Shown in pieces: positions 6,597 to 10,770 of a stretch of 10,770 nt of DNA (the stretch's first letter is position 1; each line of letters opens with the position of its first letter). Location: NCBI GenBank assembly GCA_003554375.1, contig PWGF01000163.1:1-10770 (forward strand), given 5' to 3'. A program made the position numbers and the translations under genes. The notes below the pieces were generated by a model. The model made no database searches. It saw only the letters and a list, made by a program, of their open reading frames with translations, and had not been told where the DNA came from. Source of the stretch: Spirochaetaceae bacterium (GTDB lineage Bacteria; Spirochaetota; Spirochaetia; DSM-27196; SKKC01).

Positions 6597-6692
6597 GATA
6601 CCTGATCCTCCTCGCGTGACAGAAGAGAATGCCCATGGTCGGCCCCGGCCGTGCCTTCGATACCCTGATCCTCCGCGCGTGACACAGAAGAA
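6597..6692. repeat. Imperfect direct repeat, two 32-34 bp copies
   Basis: Copy 1 (6597-6628) and copy 2 (6659-6692) both read GATA, then CCTGATCCTCC, then a CGCGTGACA core, ending AGAAGA. They differ by one C after GATA, a T/G change and a two-base CA insertion. They start 62 bp apart, close to six helical turns. A short CACAGAAGA repetition extends copy 2. They lie upstream of the membrane-protein start, which suggests operator sites or a local duplication. Confidence 0.75.
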
Positions 6693-6779
6693 CACAGAAG
6701 AGTCGACACTACCTCACCCGCTGCCGATGATGGTACCGACGACTGTGAGCCCTGAGGCGAAGTAAGGCGCCTGTTCGCT

Positions 6780-6801
6780 GAAGGTTGCACGAAGCTTGCA
6801 C
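6780..6801. repeat. Tandem 11-bp repeat overlapping a -35 box
   Basis: GAAGGTTGCAC (6780-6790) is followed directly by GAAGCTTGCAC (6791-6801), with one mismatch. The 11-bp period puts both copies on nearly the same face of the helix, and the second copy contains the candidate -35 TTGCAC of the lipoprotein promoter. Confidence 0.6.
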
Positions 6802-6822
6802 TGCTACGTCGGTCTGTATAGT
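6796..6822 (+). promoter_or_regulatory. Candidate promoter of the envelope gene cluster
   Basis: TTGCAC (6796-6801) and TATAGT (6817-6822) form sigma-70-like -35 and -10 boxes with a short 15-nt spacer. This is the most AT-rich point of the intergenic region. Transcription would begin near 6829, just before the ATG at 6832 and about 30 nt before the ATG at 6859, which helps choose the latter as start. A second TTGCAC at 6785-6790 is too far away to pair with this -10. Confidence 0.45.
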
Positions 6823-6858
6823 ATAGGTAGCATGCATGTTTCATTCGGGAAAGCCCGC

Positions 6859-7935
6859 ATGGGTGAGACGTGTGGCCGCTGGATCCGGCCTTTTGGCTTC
6901 ACCACTGTTTCCGTTGTCGTGATTGGGTTTCTTGTTGGCTGTGGCCCGGAAGCAGAACTCTTTCGGAGTCACTCTGGTGAAGCGGACCGATATGAGGAAC
7001 CGGCCCTTCTGGAGCTCGTGCAAGATGAGAACACGCCCGTTGAGCAACGAGTGGTTGCGGTCGAGGAGCTCGAACGGCTCTACACCTCAAACGGTGAGCC
7101 CGAACGGCTCATCCCCGTGCTTACTCGGCATCTGAATCGGGATAGAGAGGATCCGTACGCCGGCTACTACCTTTTCCTTGTGGGCAGGATTTACGAGGAG
7201 CACTCAAACGCCTCTTCTATTGCTGAGCACTACTATCGTCGGGCAGTGAAGGAGCATCCGGACACCAACAAGAACGGAGCATCCATCCACCACGCAGCAC
7301 TCGACCGGTTGATCCGGCTCACGGACGGTCCTGCTCAACGGGCTGAATACCTCGAAGAGCTTCTTGAACGTTTTGCCGAAGGAGCGGAGCGCGGCGAGCT
7401 CCACTACCGGCTCGCTCAGACATGGGAAGAGCTTGGGGCGTGGGATAAGAGCTTCGACGCCTATGAGGTTTTCCTCGAGTATCCGGATGCGCGTATCAAG
7501 GGCCGACCTGATGCGCATCGCGAAATCGAGCGCCTACTGGCATACCGAAATGTGCCGGCCGCGGATACACACGAAGAGCTCGACGACCTCATCAGTGACA
7601 TCACCGCCGCGTTGCGACACCGCAATACCAGCCGCTTGCTTTCGCTGCGGTCTCCAGTTGAGTTCTTCACGGCGACGTGGAACCAAGACCCCGACGACCC
7701 CAACAGCCGATTTGACTTCGACCTGGGGGTCTTTCTCAACCGCTCTACGCGCCTGCAGTGGAGGTCCGAACCGGAGAGAGACTCAACCGATCGCGAAGCA
7801 TATCTCCGTACCACGAACTGGGATGACCGAATCTCCGTGTGGTACTTCTATTTCCGGCGAATCGACTTCCCCGCAAACCCGGACCTTCACGGGAATTGGG
7901 AGTGGGCAGGTATTCGATTCGGGGAACGGCTGTAG
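6859..7935 (+). CDS. Lipoprotein with TPR-like repeats
   Basis: A 358-residue predicted lipoprotein with the signal sequence MGETCGRWIRPFGFTTVSVV and lipobox LVGC, so Cys28 would be lipidated and the protein tethered outside the cytoplasm. Residues 100-134 and 180-209 form TPR-like helix pairs; the clearest is ELHYRLAQTWEELGAWDKSF (180-199), followed by AYEVFLEYP. Such solenoids hold partner proteins. The C-terminal part (240-358) is rich in Trp, Arg and Asp, with FDFDLGVFLNRS and VWYFYFRRIDFP, and I do not recognise it. In-frame starts also exist at 6796 (TTG) and 6832 (ATG). I chose 6859 because it gives a compact signal peptide and leaves room for a leader after the candidate promoter, but its ribosome site (GGGAAAG) is only fair. 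It is the first gene of a plus-strand envelope cluster. Confidence 0.8.
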   Translation: MGETCGRWIRPFGFTTVSVVVIGFLVGCGPEAELFRSHSGEADRYEEPALLELVQDENTPVEQRVVAVEELERLYTSNGEPERLIPVLTRHLNRDREDPYAGYYLFLVGRIYEEHSNASSIAEHYYRRAVKEHPDTNKNGASIHHAALDRLIRLTDGPAQRAEYLEELLERFAEGAERGELHYRLAQTWEELGAWDKSFDAYEVFLEYPDARIKGRPDAHREIERLLAYRNVPAADTHEELDDLISDITAALRHRNTSRLLSLRSPVEFFTATWNQDPDDPNSRFDFDLGVFLNRSTRLQWRSEPERDSTDREAYLRTTNWDDRISVWYFYFRRIDFPANPDLHGNWEWAGIRFGERL

Positions 7936-8118
7936 TAGCCGCAACAACGGCTTCAGTACAGAAGCGAGGGTATGACCGCCATCGGTGCTGCCGCCGCGGG
8001 GTACTCCGAAGAGCTCGTCTCTCCTTGATTCGGTGCCGGCGACAAGTACTGCTCAAACCGATGCGATTTGTGCCGATTCTACTTACAGGAGACTGCGTGC
8101 AGTCCGACGGAGCTTGGA
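7936..8118. other. Spacer between two envelope genes
   Basis: A 183-nt gap with no supported gene. An 18-codon ORF begins at the ATG at 7972 behind GCGAGGG, and another frame has an ATG at 8061, but neither shows a family or good composition. No clear terminator is seen, so readthrough from the lipoprotein gene is likely. Confidence 0.45.
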
Positions 8119-9048
8119 ATGACGCGTCAATTCGGTATGACAGATTCGTGCAGGAGACCTCACCGCCCCGGCCGGCGCCGGTTCGCCGGCATGGTAGTCG
8201 CCGTCGCGCTTATATCCGGTTTTCCGTCGCTCGAAGCCTCGCCTCCGCTGGACGCGCCTGCGAACACTGAGCTGGACCTCACGATAGACTGGAAGGAAAT
8301 GGAGCTCAGCGTAACGGCAGTGGCTCCCCTGCAGCAGGACTCGGCTAAGGCCGCTTACGAGCTTCAAACCAGACTGAGAAACGTTCTCCCTCGCGCGGCT
8401 CAGCAGGCGCTCTACGATATACCCGTTCGCTCGGATGCACGAGGTGTGGACTTCATCAAAGAAGACCATCGCTACGCGGAACGTCTGGCCGACCCTCCTC
8501 TTCGCTCGCAGGCCCGCCCTCCCCAGCTCAATCGGACTCTGGACGAAGCTACGGTGGCACGGGAATACCCTCTTATTCCCGATGTCTTGCGGCTTTTCGT
8601 TCCGCATGAGCGGCCGCGCCCTATGAGACGAGTAATTGGGTGGCGACCGGGAGGTGATTTCACCGGACTCGTCATCGATGCCCGCGGAGAGCTCCCGGTA
8701 CACGGTGAGGACCGCGCAAGCCGAGCATATCCGTTGTTGGCTCCCCGGATCTTTGACGATCGCCTCGCACCGGTACTCCGACCTGACATGGTCGATCCGG
8801 AAGCGCTCGAGCGTTGGGGAGTAGTCGGGTACGGGAGCGATCCAACCTCACGGACACACCGGGAACGAATCGGCGATAGACCGATGCAGATAGCTGCCAC
8901 GGGGCTCTTTGGGATTCGTCCCGGGAATCCACAGATTGCCGAAGAGGACGCGGAACGTCTGCTTGCCAACGAGAACCTGCGAAACCTGCTCTACGAAGGC
9001 CGAGTGCTCATTCTTGTCGATGACAATGTCCTTGTCGAGACACTATGA
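8119..9048 (+). CDS. Secreted protein with LPP20/FlgT-like C-terminal region
   Basis: With the ATG at 8119 (GGAG at 8109-8112, 6 nt upstream) the product has 309 residues. A very basic N-region (RRPHRPGRRRF, 12-22) precedes the hydrophobic segment AGMVVAVALISGFPSL (23-38) and a likely signal peptidase I site at LEA-SPP. No lipobox Cys follows. The C-terminal half carries a pattern seen in uncharacterised LPP20/FlgT-like envelope proteins of spirochaetes and deltaproteobacteria: FTGLVIDARG (181-190), then PLLAPRIFDD (205-214), ERWGVVGY (231-238), and EEDAERLLANENLRNLLYEG (275-294) leading to RVLILVDD. The region 50-140 is helical and may be an N-terminal alpha/beta module. A periplasmic location and an envelope or flagellar-accessory role are inferences. 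The in-frame TTG at 8068 is less likely because it lacks a ribosome site. The gene ends in an ATGA overlap with the next small ORF. Confidence 0.75.
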   Translation: MTRQFGMTDSCRRPHRPGRRRFAGMVVAVALISGFPSLEASPPLDAPANTELDLTIDWKEMELSVTAVAPLQQDSAKAAYELQTRLRNVLPRAAQQALYDIPVRSDARGVDFIKEDHRYAERLADPPLRSQARPPQLNRTLDEATVAREYPLIPDVLRLFVPHERPRPMRRVIGWRPGGDFTGLVIDARGELPVHGEDRASRAYPLLAPRIFDDRLAPVLRPDMVDPEALERWGVVGYGSDPTSRTHRERIGDRPMQIAATGLFGIRPGNPQIAEEDAERLLANENLRNLLYEGRVLILVDDNVLVETL

Positions 9049-9143
9049 ACGCCGATAGATCCTCAGCGATCGTGCTGTTCGTAGCAGCTATCTTGACTCC
9101 CCAACTGCAGCGCGTGGTAGATTTAGAGCGAGCCCGGCCATGA
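9045..9143 (+). CDS. Candidate 32-residue hydrophobic micro-ORF
   Basis: The ATG at 9045 overlaps the TGA of the preceding gene, and its own TGA (9141-9143) overlaps the ATG of the following lipoprotein (9140), so ATGA junctions exist at both ends. The product begins MNADRSSAIVLFVAAIL, with a short hydrophobic stretch (8-17) and a basic/acidic tail ending LERARP. It has no strong ribosome site and would depend on coupling from the upstream gene. It could be a small membrane peptide, a relay that carries ribosomes to the next start, or chance: an open stretch of 33 codons is not rare in GC-rich DNA. The double overlap is what makes it worth listing. Confidence 0.35.
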   Translation: MNADRSSAIVLFVAAILTPQLQRVVDLERARP

Positions 9144-10474
9144 ATAGAGTACCGCCGTTTGTTCTAACCATAGCCAGCCTCCTTATAGGCGTTCTTGTAA
9201 TCGGATGCGTCCCTCAAGCCAGAGGTTATGCTCTTCTTCTCTGGCCTGAAGACGGCAAGCCGTTCACTCCCGGGGATATCGTTCCAATCTATAACGAACC
9301 CCGGCGCGGCTCGGCAGCAATTACTCGACTCAACGACGATGAGTACATGCTCGACACGGCACGCCTGGAGCTATTCGCAAGCAAGGAAGCTGCCCAAGAT
9401 CGGCTATCGGAGCTGTCACAGGAGCACATGCGGCTCACGGCCATTTCGCGCCAGCGAGCCCTTCCCGTTCGAAACCGCCCAGATCCTGAGAGCCGCGTAG
9501 TGTATCGGCTGGAGCAAGAAGAAGTGGTGCGCGTCCTCGACCGGGAAGAAGAAGAGCAGCGGATCGCCGACAATGTCGGCCGATGGTATCACGTGATCAC
9601 GGAAGACGGAACAATGGGGCATGTCTTCAGCGCCCGCCTGTCGGTAGTTGATTCCGAAGGAACGATCGTAGATGGTGCCATGCCCCAGGATATTCCGAGC
9701 GAAGCTATGGTCATCCTCGAGCACACGTGGCGGCCGGAGGATTACGCTGATCTTGTGGCGGACGAAACGCCCGTTCTGGAGGAGCTGAACCCGGAATACG
9801 GAATGTTCACCGACACCGATGCCGGGGAGATCTCATTGGTATTCCCCGAGGGAATAGAGAAGACTATTGCTTTTCACCGAATCGATCAGCTGGCGTCAGA
9901 CCATTTCCGTGTAACCGGCAGCTCTCTGGAGATTCGCAGAGAGAGCGCCCGTCGGCTCACGCTCTTCTTCGAACATGAAGAGCAGGAGTACACGGTTCCG
10001 GTGGCTCGATTGCGTCGATCTCTTGAGTCGGTTATCTCGGAGGAAGAACAGCGTCGGGAGCGCGCCCGGGAGCAGTTCGTTGAAGAAGATCACGCGCTGG
10101 TGAGCCGTGCATACGGGACGATCACGTTCGACGACGACCGGTTCACGTGGGAGGGAATGGACCGCCTTCGACCGAACGTCGTCCCGGAAGCCTATGCAGA
10201 CTACGGCGAGATGGTCTTCCGTTACTTCCTCCACTCAGATCTGCGGCGACAGTATGACGGCGCGGTTTCGTTTCGATTCGAGGGGGCCCCGGACGACAAG
10301 CTGGTGACGTTCCTCTATGAATTGGAGCCACGAGGAGTCCGACTGACCCATGTTCCCCAAGCTTCAATCCGGGATTACGTAGTGCGGGACGATGCGGGAG
10401 CGGCGACCGTTCTCTTCTTCCAGGCTGTTGAGGAAGACGAAGACGAGGAGACCTCCGACATCTCCGACTGGTAG
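9140..10474 (+). CDS. SH3-domain lipoprotein with acidic C-terminus
   Basis: A 444-residue predicted lipoprotein with signal MNRVPPFVLTIASLLIGVLV and lipobox VIGC (Cys23). Residues 29-82 form a module with YALLLWPEDGK and GDIVPIYNEP, of a kind I associate with spirochaete SH3 lipoproteins. Residues 105-171 are a bacterial SH3-like domain (LPVRNRPDPESRVVYRL, then GRWYHVITEDGTMGHVF). Bacterial SH3 domains often bind peptidoglycan or peptides, so a role at the cell wall is plausible but not shown. A charged helix rich in Glu/Arg (about 295-325) precedes a strand-rich C-terminal region (325-430), and the protein ends in a run of Glu and Asp (about 432-444). The ribosome site before the ATG is weak (GAGCGAG at a long distance), which fits translation coupled to the micro-ORF whose stop overlaps this start. 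The ABC-F gene starts 10 nt after its stop. Confidence 0.82.
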   Translation: MNRVPPFVLTIASLLIGVLVIGCVPQARGYALLLWPEDGKPFTPGDIVPIYNEPRRGSAAITRLNDDEYMLDTARLELFASKEAAQDRLSELSQEHMRLTAISRQRALPVRNRPDPESRVVYRLEQEEVVRVLDREEEEQRIADNVGRWYHVITEDGTMGHVFSARLSVVDSEGTIVDGAMPQDIPSEAMVILEHTWRPEDYADLVADETPVLEELNPEYGMFTDTDAGEISLVFPEGIEKTIAFHRIDQLASDHFRVTGSSLEIRRESARRLTLFFEHEEQEYTVPVARLRRSLESVISEEEQRRERAREQFVEEDHALVSRAYGTITFDDDRFTWEGMDRLRPNVVPEAYADYGEMVFRYFLHSDLRRQYDGAVSFRFEGAPDDKLVTFLYELEPRGVRLTHVPQASIRDYVVRDDAGAATVLFFQAVEEDEDEETSDISDW

Positions 10475-10484
10475 GCGCTCAACT

Positions 10485-10770
10485 ATGCCTTTACTCCAGC
10501 TATCCGGCATATCACTAGGATTTGGCGATCTTCAGATCCTTGACGGTGCCCATCTTTCCCTGGAACGGGGTGACCGAGTGGCGTTGGTCGGCGCAAACGG
10601 GTCGGGGAAAAGCACCCTCATGAGGATTGCCGCGGGAGAAATCTCACCGGAATCGGGAACTGTCTCTATCGACGGGGACGCACGGGTCTCATATCTTCCG
10701 CAATCGGACGTGGATTTCGCAGACGAAACGGTGTATACCGCCGCCGAAGCGGCATGGTCTGACCTTCACA
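10485..10770 (+). CDS. ABC-F type ATPase, N-terminal part
   Basis: The gene runs off the right edge; 95 residues are visible. It begins MPLLQLSGISLGFGDLQILD, goes directly into an ATP-binding domain with no membrane helices, and has Walker A GANGSGKST (36-44), SYLPQ with the Q-loop Gln73, and an ETVYTAAEAAW stretch after it. This order matches soluble ABC-F proteins (Uup, EttA and YdiF types), which have two fused ATPase domains and act on the ribosome. An ordinary single-domain transporter ATPase is less likely because of the SYLPQ-D...ETV pattern. The subtype cannot be set without the linker and second domain. It follows the SH3 lipoprotein by 10 nt with a poor ribosome site, so it is probably cotranscribed and may be unrelated in function. 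Confidence 0.85.
   Translation, partial: MPLLQLSGISLGFGDLQILDGAHLSLERGDRVALVGANGSGKSTLMRIAAGEISPESGTVSIDGDARVSYLPQSDVDFADETVYTAAEAAWSDLH

Larger units (their letters stand above)
6535..6858. other. Divergent intergenic control region
   Basis: This 324-nt stretch between the minus-strand membrane protein and the plus-strand lipoprotein holds no convincing gene. It contains a pair of imperfect direct repeats, a tandem 11-bp repeat, and candidate promoters toward both sides, each described separately. Both gene groups may be controlled from here. Confidence 0.6.

Noticed and set aside
6535..6636. Longer membrane protein starting at the ATG at 6636
   Set aside because: The 34 extra residues are basic, resemble no membrane N-terminus, have no ribosome site before them and cross a direct-repeat copy.
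7839..8270. Plus-strand 143-codon frame spanning the spacer before the LPP20-like gene
   Set aside because: It overlaps two better-supported genes, is Arg-rich as out-of-frame translations of GC-rich DNA tend to be, and shows no domain.

Overview
The window is a gene-dense, GC-rich (roughly 60%) stretch of a didermic bacterial chromosome. Outer-membrane-type proteins, several secreted or lipid-anchored envelope proteins, a DUF2400/TIGR02757 protein and the style of the SH3-domain lipoprotein suggest a free-living, high-GC spirochaete of the Spirochaeta/Alkalispirochaeta type. That assignment is an inference from family composition and is only moderately secure. No insertion sequence, phage gene, CRISPR array, tRNA or rRNA is visible.

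Layout. (1) Positions 2-4460, plus strand: the C-terminal part of a large secreted protein (end of a gluzincin-type peptidase domain, a TolB/PD40-like beta-propeller, then a probable outer-membrane beta-barrel), followed by shikimate kinase (aroK-like) and chorismate synthase (aroC), two late steps of the shikimate pathway. (2) Positions 4585-6534, minus strand, convergent with aroC: in transcription order, a six-helix membrane protein, a small collagen-like Gly-X-Y repeat protein, a DUF2400 protein and a rubredoxin. The first three are tightly packed: the stop codon of the membrane protein lies inside the Shine-Dalgarno sequence of the collagen-like ORF, whose own stop overlaps the DUF2400 start (ATGA). 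(3) Positions 6535-6858: a divergent intergenic region with an imperfect 32-34 bp direct repeat, an 11-bp tandem repeat and a candidate promoter. (4) Positions 6859-10770, plus strand: a TPR-like lipoprotein, a secreted protein with an LPP20/FlgT-like C-terminal region, a 32-codon candidate micro-ORF joined to both neighbours by ATGA overlaps, an SH3-domain lipoprotein with a strongly acidic tail, and the start of an ABC-F type ATPase cut by the window edge.

The ordinary parts are the aromatic biosynthesis genes, rubredoxin and the ABC-F ATPase. The less-described parts are the collagen-like ORF wedged between a membrane protein and DUF2400, the envelope cluster at 6859-10474, and the repeat-rich divergent control region between these two gene groups. 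I see no complete novel defence or mobile system.
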